15,754 bases of DNA from an uncultured Acetatifactor sp. GTDB taxonomy: Bacteria > Bacillota > Clostridia > Lachnospirales > Lachnospiraceae. A program made the translations under genes and the position numbers. The notes below the pieces were generated by a model that saw only the letters and a program-made list of their open reading frames with translations, did not search any database and was not told the origin of the DNA. Shown piece after piece: positions 7,971-15,307 of this stretch; position 1 is the stretch's first letter, and the number at the start of each line of letters is the position of its first letter. Location: assembly GCA_934402375.1 (NCBI GenBank), contig CAKRUB010000049.1, positions 1-15,754 of the forward strand. Direction: 5' to 3'.

Positions 7971-8461
7971 TGGACGCAGAGAAAGAAAGCCGCCCCCTGA
8001 CGGTTCGCTGGGCGAGAGAAAGTGAATGGGCACCCGCAATGAAGATGATCTGGCGTACCTTCCTGAAATTTGAGGGGAAGGATTATACCAGAGAGGGCAT
8101 TAAAAACTTTTTTGACTTTATCACGGATGACGACCTGTATGTGGCCTTTTTGAGAGGACGATACCAGATGATGGTGGCTCTGGACGGGGATGAGGTGATC
8201 GGTGCGGGCTCACTCCGTAACCGGAATCACCTTTCTCTGCTTTTTGTGGATGAAAAATATCATCGCCGGGGTGTGGGAAGTGCGATACTGAACCGCCTTT
8301 GCGACTATCTGGCGCGGGAAGCGGGAGAACAGTTTATCTCGGTAAAGGCGGCGCCTTATGCTGTCGGATTTTATAAAAAGCTTGGTTTTTATGTCGTGAA
8401 ACCGGAGGCGGAATATTCCGGTATCCGTGTTACGGAAATGATAAAAAATTTTATACGCTGA
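7967..8461 (+). CDS. GNAT-family N-acetyltransferase
   Basis: This protein of about 164 residues should transfer an acetyl group from acetyl-CoA to an amine; the acceptor is unknown. The acetyl-CoA pyrophosphate-binding motif A is seen as RRGVGSAI (about 100-107), followed by a helix and by the typical C-terminal strand-helix FYKKLGF (135-141). The single domain fills the whole length, as is usual. Two starts are possible: GTG at 7967, with GAAGGA eight bases upstream and a four-base overlap with the hydrolase stop, or ATG at 7970, which overlaps by one base. Both give nearly the same protein. Its tight coupling to the hydrolase suggests co-expression, though GNAT genes are often unrelated in function to their neighbours. 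Confidence 0.88.
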   Translation: MMDAEKESRPLTVRWARESEWAPAMKMIWRTFLKFEGKDYTREGIKNFFDFITDDDLYVAFLRGRYQMMVALDGDEVIGAGSLRNRNHLSLLFVDEKYHRRGVGSAILNRLCDYLAREAGEQFISVKAAPYAVGFYKKLGFYVVKPEAEYSGIRVTEMIKNFIR

Positions 8462-8471
8462 GGAGATTGCA

Positions 8472-9191
8472 ATGAAATTATTTAATTTGGATAGTCCGTT
8501 AATGCAGGCATTGGGTAAAATGGCAGACCTGATGTGGCTCAATGTGCTCACGCTGATCTGTTGTCTGCCGATTATCACGGCGGGGGCATCCCTGACTGCG
8601 CTGAACTACATGGCGCTGAAAATCGCCAGAAACGAGGAATGCTATATTACCAAGGGCTTTTTCAAGTCCTTCAAAGAAAATTTCAAACAGGCAACGCTGA
8701 TCTGGCTGATCCTTCTTGTGGCATTCGCAGTCCTTGCGGGCGACTTTTACATCATGTGGAATTCGGAAGGCGAATTCAGCAAGATCCTGTGGGGCGTTAT
8801 CATGGCGGTTGCCATTATGCTGGTATTTACCATGATGTTTGTGTTCCCGGTTCAGGCGAAGTTTGCGAATCCGGTGTTCAGAACACTTAAGAATGCTTTT
8901 CTGATGAGCCTGATGCAGTTTCCCAAGACAATACTTATGGTTATCATGTATGCGATTCCGGCGCTGCTGTTTTTTACGGTGGTACAGATCATGCCGATCT
9001 GCATGATGTTCGGACTTTCCGTTCCGGCGTGGGCATCTGCAAAGCTGTACAACAAGTTCTTCAAGGGACTGGAGGAGCGGACACTGGCGGCAAATGCACC
9101 GGCAGAGGAGGAGAAGGAGCCGGAGGAGGACGAGAGGATCTTTAAGGATGAACTTGACCCGACGCTGGCAGACAAGGATGTTACCAAGTAA
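8472..9191 (+). CDS. DUF624 (YesL-like) membrane protein
   Basis: This 239-residue integral membrane protein resembles the YesL/DUF624 family, whose members often lie beside carbohydrate ABC transporter genes and whose function is not established. The N-terminus has the usual family look, with a short amphipathic stretch ending in a hydrophobic segment that contains CLPIITAGAS (31-40). Hydrophobic segments lie at about 20-45, 74-96, 105-128 and 152-187; the last is long enough for two passes. The final 30 residues are strongly acidic (many Glu and Asp) and probably cytoplasmic. GAGGAG stands six bases before the ATG and the gap from the acetyltransferase is ten bases, so it belongs to the same operon. 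The sugar-transport ATPase gene lies downstream, after an intergenic gap of about 235 bases. Confidence 0.87.
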   Translation: MKLFNLDSPLMQALGKMADLMWLNVLTLICCLPIITAGASLTALNYMALKIARNEECYITKGFFKSFKENFKQATLIWLILLVAFAVLAGDFYIMWNSEGEFSKILWGVIMAVAIMLVFTMMFVFPVQAKFANPVFRTLKNAFLMSLMQFPKTILMVIMYAIPALLFFTVVQIMPICMMFGLSVPAWASAKLYNKFFKGLEERTLAANAPAEEEKEPEEDERIFKDELDPTLADKDVTK

Positions 9192-9426
9192 TGGAAACCC
9201 CAAACTGATTAGCAAATATGCCTAAGAACATGGACATCAATTTGGGTAAAATGACAGGCAATGAGGAAAAATAATAAGTTTATAAGCAAAACATACAATC
9301 TGCCGGAAAATCTTTGTGGAATAGTGGTATGGCGTCGGTGACCTTTTTTCGCTATACTGTTTCTAGGTCAAGCGATAGTAATCGCGTTACAAATGGCGAG
9401 TGATTGTATTATGAAAGGAGTCTATT
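9192..9426 (+). other. Intergenic region with a 3'-UTR stem and the ABC ATPase promoter
   Basis: No gene is seen here. At 9199-9245 CCCAAACTGAT can pair with ATCAATTTGGG (one mismatch) across a loop of about 25-30 bases, without a T-run, so it is a possible 3'-UTR structure rather than a clear terminator. A good -10 box TATACT lies at 9353-9358 with only a poor -35 (TGGCGT, 9330-9335). Just downstream, GCGAT-AGTA-ATCGC (9372-9385) is a small inverted repeat that could be an operator. AAAGGAG stands before the ATG at 9427. Confidence 0.45.
9330..9358 (+). promoter_or_regulatory. Possible promoter of the sugar ABC transporter ATPase gene
   Basis: The -10 box TATACT matches five of six bases, but the -35 position is poor, which may mean activator dependence. 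The predicted leader is about 60 bases and contains the GCGAT/ATCGC inverted repeat. Confidence 0.35.
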
Positions 9427-10539
9427 ATGGCAAGTTTATCTTTGACAAATGTTTGCAAGGTATATCCTAACGGCTTTGAAGCAGTTAAGAATTTCAACCT
9501 TCAGATTGCAGATCAGGAGTTCATTATCTTCGTTGGTCCTTCCGGATGTGGTAAGTCCACAACCCTTCGTATGATCGCAGGTCTGGAAGACATCTCTTCC
9601 GGTGAGCTGAAGATTGGTGACAGAGTTGTAAATGATGTAGAGCCTAAGGACCGTGATATCGCAATGGTATTCCAGAACTACGCTCTGTATCCTCATATGT
9701 CCGTATATGACAACATGGCATTCGGACTGAAGCTGAGAAAGGTTCCCAAGGATCAGATCGACAAGATGGTTAAGGAAGCAGCTAAGATCCTTGATCTGAC
9801 TCCTCTTCTTGATCGTAAGCCCAAGGCTCTGTCCGGTGGTCAGAGACAGCGTGTTGCCATGGGTCGTGCAATCGTTCGTAACCCTAAGGTATTCCTGATG
9901 GATGAGCCTCTGTCCAACCTGGATGCTAAGCTGCGTGTACAGATGCGTATCGAGATCGCTAAGCTGCATCAGAGACTGGGAACCACCATCATCTACGTTA
10001 CACATGACCAGACCGAGGCTATGACGCTTGGTACCAGAATCGTTGTTATGAAGGACGGCGTTATCCAGCAGGTTGATACTCCTCAGAATCTGTATGAGAA
10101 GCCTTGCAATCTGTTCGTTGCAGGATTCATGGGATCTCCTCAGATGAACTTCCTTGATGCAACCGTTAAGGTAAACGGAAGCACAGCTAACCTTGAGATC
10201 GCAGGTCACAGCATTCCTCTGCCTCCTGCAAAGTCCAAGAAGCTGATCGATGGCGGCTATGACGGAAAGACTGTTACCTTCGGTATTCGTCCTGAGGATG
10301 TATATGATTCCGAGATGTTCATTGAGAGCTCACCTCAGAGCGTATTTGAGTCTACCGTTAAGGTATACGAGCTTCTCGGTGCAGAAGTTTATCTGTACTT
10401 TGATCTCGACGAGTTCCCGATCACGGCAAGAGTTGACTCCCGTACAACTGCAAGACCTGGCGACAGCATCAGATTTGCATTTGATATCGAGAAGATTCAT
10501 GTATTCGATAAGGAAACCGAGCAGATCATTACCAACTAA
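9427..10539 (+). CDS. msmK: Sugar ABC transporter ATP-binding protein (MsmK/UgpC/MalK family)
   Basis: This 370-residue ATPase powers carbohydrate import by binding to the loop of ABC permeases on the inner membrane face. All motifs are in order: Walker A GPSGCGKST (37-45), Q-loop Gln83 in VFQNYALYPH, ABC signature LSGGQRQR (135-142), Walker B VFLMDE with Glu160, and the switch His193 in VTHDQTEAM. A C-terminal OB/TOBE regulatory domain fills about residues 240-370. No permease or solute-binding gene is adjacent. This fits the stand-alone, shared ATPases of Firmicutes, which serve several sugar importers. Codon use differs from the neighbours: arginine is mostly CGT and leucine mostly CTG/CTT, a mark of high expression. 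A strong terminator follows. The symbol is by family resemblance; ugpC or malK could equally be used. Confidence 0.92.
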   Translation: MASLSLTNVCKVYPNGFEAVKNFNLQIADQEFIIFVGPSGCGKSTTLRMIAGLEDISSGELKIGDRVVNDVEPKDRDIAMVFQNYALYPHMSVYDNMAFGLKLRKVPKDQIDKMVKEAAKILDLTPLLDRKPKALSGGQRQRVAMGRAIVRNPKVFLMDEPLSNLDAKLRVQMRIEIAKLHQRLGTTIIYVTHDQTEAMTLGTRIVVMKDGVIQQVDTPQNLYEKPCNLFVAGFMGSPQMNFLDATVKVNGSTANLEIAGHSIPLPPAKSKKLIDGGYDGKTVTFGIRPEDVYDSEMFIESSPQSVFESTVKVYELLGAEVYLYFDLDEFPITARVDSRTTARPGDSIRFAFDIEKIHVFDKETEQIITN

Positions 10540-10552
10540 TCTGAAATATTTC

Positions 10553-10583
10553 AAAGGGGTGCTGGTGACAGCGCCCCTTTTTT
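10553..10583 (+). terminator. Intrinsic terminator after the ABC ATPase gene
   Basis: AAAGGGGTGCTG (10553-10564) pairs with CAGCGCCCCTTT (10569-10580), with one G-U pair and a GTGA loop, followed by a run of T. It begins 14 bases after the stop codon. Confidence 0.92.
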
Positions 10584-10599
10584 CAACACAGGAAAATGC

Positions 10600-10628
10600 T
10601 TGCGGAGCATAGGAAAATCAGGTATTAT
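10600..10628 (+). promoter_or_regulatory. Predicted promoter of the PucR-family regulator gene
   Basis: TTGCGG (10600-10605) and TATTAT (10623-10628) are 17 bases apart. The position between the terminator and the regulator gene makes it plausible that the regulator is a separate transcription unit. Confidence 0.45.
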
Positions 10629-10663
10629 GAGTAATAAAGACAGGGAAAGGTGTGGGAGGCAAT

Positions 10664-11752
10664 ATGATTTCAAATCAGACAATACAGACCAGCATTGACG
10701 AACTGAAGGCAATTACAAAAGTAGATTTGTGCGTATATGATCTCGGCGGGGCGACTCTGGCTTCGACGACCGATCAGATTGACATCAACGGGGATCTGAT
10801 TGTTGGATTTGCCAATTCTCCGGCGGACAGTCAGGTGATAGGGACACATCATTTGCTGAAAATCCTTGATGAAGGCGAGCTGATGTACATTCTGGTCGCA
10901 AAAGGAACCAGCGAAGACGTCTATATGGTGGGAAAGATTGCAGTGTGTCAGATACTGAACCTTGCGATTGCCTATAAGGAGAGATTTGACAGGAACAATT
11001 TCTTCCAGAACCTTTTGCTGGATAACCTGTTGCTTGTAGACATCTATAACAGGGCGAAGAAGCTGCACATTGAAGTGTCGATGCCGAGAGCAGTGTTCCT
11101 TGTGGAGACAGGGCTTGAGAAGGACGGAATCGTGACGGAGGTTCTGAAAAGTATGTTTTCCAGTCAGGCGGGTGACTACATTACCGCAGTGGACGAGAGC
11201 AGCGTCATTCTGATCAAGGCGTTGGAGCCGAATACCACACACGAGGAGCTCATGAGCATTGCTGAGACGATTGTGGCGATGGTGAACGGCGAGGCAATGA
11301 TGAATGTCAAGGTGGCATTCGGAACGATCGTACCGGAATTGAAGGATGTTTCCAAGTCCTATAAAGAGGCAAAGATGGCGCTTGATGTTGGAAAGATCTT
11401 CTATGCGGAGAAAAATGTGGCGGCATACAGCACGCTCGGAATCGGCCGCCTGATCTATCAGCTTCCGATCAATCTCTGCAAGATATTCATTGAGGAGATT
11501 TTCGGAGACAATGTGCCGAGTGATCTGGATGAAGAGACCCTGAATACCATCAATAAGTTCTTTGAGAACAACCTGAACGTCTCGGAGACCTCCCGTCAGC
11601 TCTTCGTACACAGAAATACGCTTGTGTACAGGATTGAGAAGCTCCAGAAGAGTACCGGACTGGATCTGAGAAACTTTGACGATGCACTGACCTTTAAGAT
11701 TGCATTGATGGTTGTAAATTATATGAAGTATCTTGACAATAGCGAGTACTAA
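10664..11752 (+). CDS. PucR/CdaR-family helix-turn-helix transcriptional regulator
   Basis: This 362-residue protein looks like the CdaR/PucR group of regulators, which respond to small molecules. The N-terminal part (about 1-110) resembles a sugar-diacid-recognition or sensor-like domain, the middle (about 125-280) a GGDEF-like regulatory domain typical of the family, and the C-terminus (about 300-350) an HTH_30 DNA-binding domain, visible in NVSETSRQLFVHRNTLVYRI. In the known family this C-terminal helix-turn-helix is the most conserved part. The frame is open from a GTG at 10652, but GGGAGG lies just before the ATG at 10664, so I prefer the latter. It follows the shared sugar ATPase, and it may control that gene or distant sugar-uptake genes; this is inference from position only. 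A hairpin terminator follows directly. Confidence 0.87.
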   Translation: MISNQTIQTSIDELKAITKVDLCVYDLGGATLASTTDQIDINGDLIVGFANSPADSQVIGTHHLLKILDEGELMYILVAKGTSEDVYMVGKIAVCQILNLAIAYKERFDRNNFFQNLLLDNLLLVDIYNRAKKLHIEVSMPRAVFLVETGLEKDGIVTEVLKSMFSSQAGDYITAVDESSVILIKALEPNTTHEELMSIAETIVAMVNGEAMMNVKVAFGTIVPELKDVSKSYKEAKMALDVGKIFYAEKNVAAYSTLGIGRLIYQLPINLCKIFIEEIFGDNVPSDLDEETLNTINKFFENNLNVSETSRQLFVHRNTLVYRIEKLQKSTGLDLRNFDDALTFKIALMVVNYMKYLDNSEY

Positions 11753-11760
11753 GCAGACAA

Positions 11761-11808
11761 CCCCTCGAATATATTTTAATCAATCAAAGTATATTCGGGG
11801 GTATTTTT
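11761..11808 (+). terminator. Hairpin terminator abutting the next start codon
   Basis: CCCCTCGAATATA (11761-11773) pairs with TATATTCGGGGG (11790-11801) with one bulged T, and the stem can grow by four more pairs inward. A TATTTTT run follows. It would end the regulator transcript. The 3' arm also holds the only G-rich stretch in front of the ATG at 11809. Confidence 0.75.
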
Positions 11809-12801
11809 ATGCGCTATGACAGAAGGATCAAGTATCTGGACTATCTGGAAAACGGTGAACGTGTGCGTGGGTGCGGCTTCGCAAGGCTCGAGCTGCGGGA
11901 TTCCCGCCTTATTATGGAACTGAATATCAGGGGGCTTCGATGCGCAGAGGGATTGGCATGTGATGTTGTCCTTTGTTCGCGGGTGAGGGAGGCTGTGGTC
12001 GGTAAAATCACGTTTTACAGCGGAGAGGGAAAATTTCGCCACGAATGTCATGCGGAAAATGAAATCGGAAAAACTGGGATCGCTTATCAGGAGCTGGCGG
12101 AAATCCGTGTCCGGGTAGGAGAGGGGAGAGTAGTTTCCTGCGCGTTCAGGGAAAATGAGAAGGGCGGCGCGGAACTCAATGCCGCGGAGCAGAAGGCAGA
12201 GAGGGCGGTTGTGGAGTATGCTGAGGTGAAATATGAGGAGCCGGAAGGCAGTCTGCAAGAGGAAAATGTGCAGGAAGTAAGGCAACCTGAGCTGGAGACA
12301 CGACAGACGGTAGAACTGTCCGGGCCGGAGACACGACAGGAACGGAATAAGCAGGAAACCATCGAACCGCAGTCAGAAATAACAGAGCTGCCGCAGGGCA
12401 CACGCAGACGCACACAGAGTGAGCCGGAGCGGAGTGAAATCATGACCCTCAAGGAGGACAAGTGGCTGCAGCTCTGCACGGTTTATCCGCATGTCAAGCC
12501 CTTTGGGGATGAAAGGGAGTATCTCTCTGTCGGACCGGCGGATTTCGTGCTGTTTTCAGCGGACTCCTACAGGGCGGCAAACAACAGCTTTCTGCTGCAT
12601 GGCTTTTATAACTATGGACACCTGATTTTGACCAGAGTTGAGAGGAAAGGCGAGATACTTTATTATCTGGGTGTTCCCGGAAACTATTTTGAGAGGGAAA
12701 AACAGGTTGCCGTGATGTTCGGCTTTGAGAGCTTTGAGTGTGCACAGGAACCGGCACAGGCATCTGACTTTGGCTATTATATGATGAAGGTTCAAATGTG
12801 A
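11809..12801 (+). CDS. Uncharacterised protein with conserved ends and low-complexity linker (possible DUF6128 family)
   Basis: I do not recognise a biochemical function. The 330-residue protein has three parts: an N-terminal domain rich in strands (about 1-115), an acidic, Gln/Glu/Arg-rich linker (about 116-212) that contains ETRQ twice, and a compact C-terminal domain (about 213-310) with the aromatic stretch FYNYGHLILTRVE and LGVPGNYFEREKQVAVMFGFE. The C-terminal region recalls a Lachnospiraceae family that I believe is named DUF6128, but I cannot check this. There is no signal peptide or membrane segment, so it is likely cytoplasmic. The start ATG follows the terminator hairpin by only seven bases, and no standard ribosome binding site is seen except GGGGG in that hairpin. 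It converges with the radical SAM gene, with nine bases between the two stops. Confidence 0.8.
   Translation: MRYDRRIKYLDYLENGERVRGCGFARLELRDSRLIMELNIRGLRCAEGLACDVVLCSRVREAVVGKITFYSGEGKFRHECHAENEIGKTGIAYQELAEIRVRVGEGRVVSCAFRENEKGGAELNAAEQKAERAVVEYAEVKYEEPEGSLQEENVQEVRQPELETRQTVELSGPETRQERNKQETIEPQSEITELPQGTRRRTQSEPERSEIMTLKEDKWLQLCTVYPHVKPFGDEREYLSVGPADFVLFSADSYRAANNSFLLHGFYNYGHLILTRVERKGEILYYLGVPGNYFEREKQVAVMFGFESFECAQEPAQASDFGYYMMKVQM
12294..12339 (+). repeat. Short in-frame direct repeat in the linker coding region
   Basis: The 13 bases GGAGACACGACAG occur at 12294-12306 and 12327-12339, a 33-base (11-codon) period. Both copies encode ETRQ within the low-complexity linker, which suggests the linker grew by small duplications. 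Confidence 0.7.
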
Positions 12802-12810
12802 CCGGCAGAG

Positions 12811-13734
12811 CTATATGCCTTCGTAGTCGAAGGGTGGAATAAAGCTCTCCGCCGCAGTGCCGTCCTCCTGCATAAAGCCGTTTTCAATGCCGATCCTGTC
12901 CGCGAAATCCAGAACGCGACGATATTCCTCCGGTGTAACCCTGCGGTTTAATTCGGGAAGCCCGCTCACGCCGGCAAGGGGAGTGTACTGGTTCATGATG
13001 CTGATATAAATGGCATCACCGTAGGTGGTATGCAGATACCGCAGAATCTTTTTGGAGTCAGCAGCCTGACCGGGGAGCATAAGATGGCGGACGATGATAC
13101 CACGCCGCATCAAGCCGGTTCCGGAATCGAATACAGCAGCCGGGGTCTGGCGGAACATTTCTGCGATCGCAGCCGTCGCAACCTGGAAATAGTCCGGGGC
13201 AGAAGAATAGCGGGCGGAGAGGTCGCCGGAAAAGTATTTCAGATCCGGCAGCCAGATGTCTACGAGACCTTCCAGAAGGCGCAGTGAGGCAGCCTCCTCG
13301 TAGCTGCCGGTGTTATAAACAATGGGAATGGACAGGCCGTCTGCCTTGGAAAGCTCGAGGGCACGGCACACCTGCGGGATAAAATGTCCTGCCGTGACGA
13401 GGTTGATGTTGGCGGCGCCCTTTTCCTGCAGTTCAAGAAAGATTTGGGACAGGCGTTCTACGGAGATGGATTTGCCGGATTCGCCCAGAGCGATCTCGTG
13501 ATTCTGGCAGAAAATGCATTGCAGGCTACAGCCGGAGAAGAAGACAGTACCGGAACCGCAATCGCCGGAGATACAGGGCTCCTCCCAGAAATGCAGTGCA
13601 GCCCTCGCGGCGCGAAGCTGGGCGGTCTGACCGCAGAAGCCTGTCTGTCCCGCTGCGCGGTTGGCATGGCATCTGCGCGGGCAGAGCGTGCAGTCCGACA
13701 TATATGAAGTTATCTTTTCGGGAGTCATTGACAT
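12811..13734 (-). CDS. PflA-like radical SAM protein (COG1313 / PflX type)
   Basis: This 307-residue enzyme belongs to the radical SAM superfamily and resembles pyruvate formate-lyase activating enzymes, though its substrate is unknown. The radical SAM cluster motif is CSLQCIFC (Cys69, Cys73, Cys76). An extra N-terminal cysteine set, CTLCPRRCHANR with GFCG (Cys15, Cys18, Cys22, Cys34), is typical of the COG1313 group and may hold a second metal site. Two starts three codons apart are possible: ATG at 13734 (used here) or 13728. The ribosome binding site is weak. The SRP RNA gene lies 60-odd bases upstream on the same strand, and no separate promoter is obvious, so it may be expressed by read-through. 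No pyruvate formate-lyase or other glycyl radical enzyme gene is nearby. Confidence 0.88.
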   Translation of the reverse strand: MSMTPEKITSYMSDCTLCPRRCHANRAAGQTGFCGQTAQLRAARAALHFWEEPCISGDCGSGTVFFSGCSLQCIFCQNHEIALGESGKSISVERLSQIFLELQEKGAANINLVTAGHFIPQVCRALELSKADGLSIPIVYNTGSYEEAASLRLLEGLVDIWLPDLKYFSGDLSARYSSAPDYFQVATAAIAEMFRQTPAAVFDSGTGLMRRGIIVRHLMLPGQAADSKKILRYLHTTYGDAIYISIMNQYTPLAGVSGLPELNRRVTPEEYRRVLDFADRIGIENGFMQEDGTAAESFIPPFDYEGI

Positions 13735-13787
13735 AGAAAGATACCTGATCGAAGTATTTTAAAACCGCACACCCGGATACAACTCCA

Positions 13788-13881
13788 CCCGGCTGCCTTG
13801 CGGCACATGAAAGGTTCTGCTTAGTGCTGCTTTGTTCCCAACCTGACACGGTTCGCAGATTCTCATTGCGCAAGACCGAAT
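13788..13881 (-). ncRNA. ffs: Signal recognition particle RNA, small bacterial type (4.5S RNA)
   Basis: Read on the minus strand, the region holds the conserved SRP domain IV: GTGTCAGG, then TTG-GGAA-CAA capped by a GGAA tetraloop, then AGCAGCAC. This parallels E. coli 4.5S (GGTCAGGTCCGGAAGGAAGCAGCC). Below it TCTGC pairs with GCAGA, ATGA with TCAT and CTTGCG (13869-13874) with CGCAAG (13797-13802), giving one long hairpin with the expected asymmetric and symmetric loops. The RNA scaffolds Ffh for targeting membrane proteins to the Sec translocon. A promoter fits about seven bases upstream of the predicted start. No Alu domain is seen, so it is the small type. The 5' end is estimated from the promoter; the 3' end is uncertain by about 20 bases. 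Confidence 0.9.
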
Positions 13882-13887
13882 TTCAAC

Positions 13888-13915
13888 ATCATATCACGAA
13901 TGTACGGCTTTATAA
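13888..13915 (-). promoter_or_regulatory. Predicted extended -10 promoter of the SRP RNA gene
   Basis: On the minus strand TTATAA (13910-13915) is followed after 16 bases by TATGAT (13888-13893), preceded by the extended -10 element TGA. The predicted start, near 13881, agrees with the 5' end of the folded SRP RNA. Confidence 0.6.
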
Positions 13916-13948
13916 GTGTATCGGTTTCCGGGGATTTTGTCAAGGATT

Positions 13949-13981
13949 TTGCTGTTAATTGTTTGAGGGCTATGTTATACT
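13949..13981 (+). promoter_or_regulatory. Possible promoter of the PlsC-like gene
   Basis: The stretch TATGTTATACT (13971-13981) offers two overlapping -10 boxes. TTGCTG (13949-13954) stands 16 bases before the first. It is divergent from the SRP RNA promoter. Confidence 0.4.
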
Positions 13982-14014
13982 GAATAAAAATAAAGGCTGT
14001 GAGGGCGGGAATAC

Positions 14015-15307
14015 ATGAAGATAAAAATTAAAGAGATGAGCTATGCGGATGTGCTGGCGAAGCCGGTCGGACTGCATCGGTTTCCGAGAAGACCGGGAAT
14101 CGGTTTCCGGACACTGTTGAAGCTATTGTCCGCTTCGGATCTGAAGGCGACGAATTTTACCTGCCGGGAGATTGGAATGGACAGACTCGGGAAAAAAGAG
14201 CCATGTCTGATACTGATGAATCATTCCAGCTTTATTGATCTGAAAATCGCTGCGACGATTTTATATCCCAGACCCTTCAATATTGTCTGCACCTCCGACG
14301 GATTTGTCGGAAAGAGCGGTCTGATGTACAGGATCGGCTGTATCCCGACAAAAAAGTTTGTGACGGATATGCTTCTTGTCCGCGATATGATGTTTGCGTT
14401 TAAAAAGCTGAAAAATTCCGTGCTGATGTTCCCGGAGGCGAGCTACAGCTTTGACGGAACCGCAACCCCGCTGCCGGAAAGCCTTGGAAAGTGCCTGAAA
14501 ATGCTGGGCGTTCCGGTTGTGATGATCAAGACCTACGGGGCGTTTGCCAGAGATCCCCTGTACAATAATCTTCAGCTGCGCGAGGTGGACGTCTCGGCGG
14601 ATATGGAGTATCTGCTCTCTCCCGAGGAGATTGCCAACAAGAGCGTTGCGGAGCTGAATGCCATTCTGACGGAGAAGTTTACCTTCGACAACTTCCGCTG
14701 GCAGCAGGAGAACAATGTCAGAATCGAGGAGACCTTCCGCGCGGACTGCCTGAACCGTGTCCTCTATAAATGCCCGCACTGCGGCACGGAGGGGAAGATG
14801 CTCGGCAAGGGGACGAAGCTCACCTGCCAGAGCTGCGGCAAGGAGTATGCGCTGACGGAGACAGGCTTCATGGAGGCGGCGGACGGCGAAACGGAGTTTG
14901 CCCACGTCCCCGACTGGTATCGCTGGGAGCGGGAATGCGTCAGAAAAGAGCTCGAGGAGGGCAGCTATGAGCTGGATGTGGCTGTCGATATCTGCATGAT
15001 GGTAAACATGAGCTGCATCTATAAGGTCGGGAGCGGAAGGCTGCACCACGGTACAGACGGCTTCCACCTGACGGGCTGTGACGGAAAGCTGGATTATTCC
15101 CAGAAGCCGTCGTCTTCCTACAGTCTCTACTCCGACTATTACTGGTACGAGGTGGGTGACATGATCTGTATCGGCAATACGGAGGTGCTGTATTACTGTT
15201 TCCCGAAGGAGGGCGGAGATATTGTGGCGAAGACGAGACTTGCAACAGAGGAGCTGTTTAAGCTGACAAGGTCGTCTTCCAACAGGCGGAAGACAAAAAC
15301 TTCTTGA
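14015..15307 (+). CDS. 1-acyl-sn-glycerol-3-phosphate acyltransferase-like protein (PlsC family) with C-terminal zinc ribbon
   Basis: The N-terminal half of this 430-residue protein is a PlsC-type acyltransferase, expected to move a fatty acyl group to a lysophosphatidate-like acceptor at the membrane. The catalytic motif HX4D is present as NHSSFID (His70, Asp75), and the acceptor-binding motif appears as MFPEASYS (138-145), where the usual Gly-Thr is replaced by Ala-Ser. A zinc ribbon follows: CPHC (Cys253, Cys256) and CQSC (Cys271, Cys274). A C-terminal domain of about 150 residues comes next that I do not recognise. The protein is much longer than a standard PlsC (about 200-250 residues). 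No clear membrane-spanning helix is seen. GAGGG stands before the ATG. The gene is alone between the ffs promoter region and the 15.3 kb promoter. Confidence 0.87.
   Translation: MKIKIKEMSYADVLAKPVGLHRFPRRPGIGFRTLLKLLSASDLKATNFTCREIGMDRLGKKEPCLILMNHSSFIDLKIAATILYPRPFNIVCTSDGFVGKSGLMYRIGCIPTKKFVTDMLLVRDMMFAFKKLKNSVLMFPEASYSFDGTATPLPESLGKCLKMLGVPVVMIKTYGAFARDPLYNNLQLREVDVSADMEYLLSPEEIANKSVAELNAILTEKFTFDNFRWQQENNVRIEETFRADCLNRVLYKCPHCGTEGKMLGKGTKLTCQSCGKEYALTETGFMEAADGETEFAHVPDWYRWERECVRKELEEGSYELDVAVDICMMVNMSCIYKVGSGRLHHGTDGFHLTGCDGKLDYSQKPSSSYSLYSDYYWYEVGDMICIGNTEVLYYCFPKEGGDIVAKTRLATEELFKLTRSSSNRRKTKTS

Noticed and set aside
10670..11611. Long minus-strand open frame (313 codons) opposite the PucR-family gene
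   Set aside because: Antisense shadow of a well-supported regulator gene; composition (many His, Leu, Arg) is typical of shadow frames.
12087..12479. Minus-strand open frames opposite the linker of the uncharacterised protein
   Set aside because: Low-complexity Ser/Cys-rich or Pro-rich frames caused by the Glu/Gln/Arg-rich linker on the plus strand.
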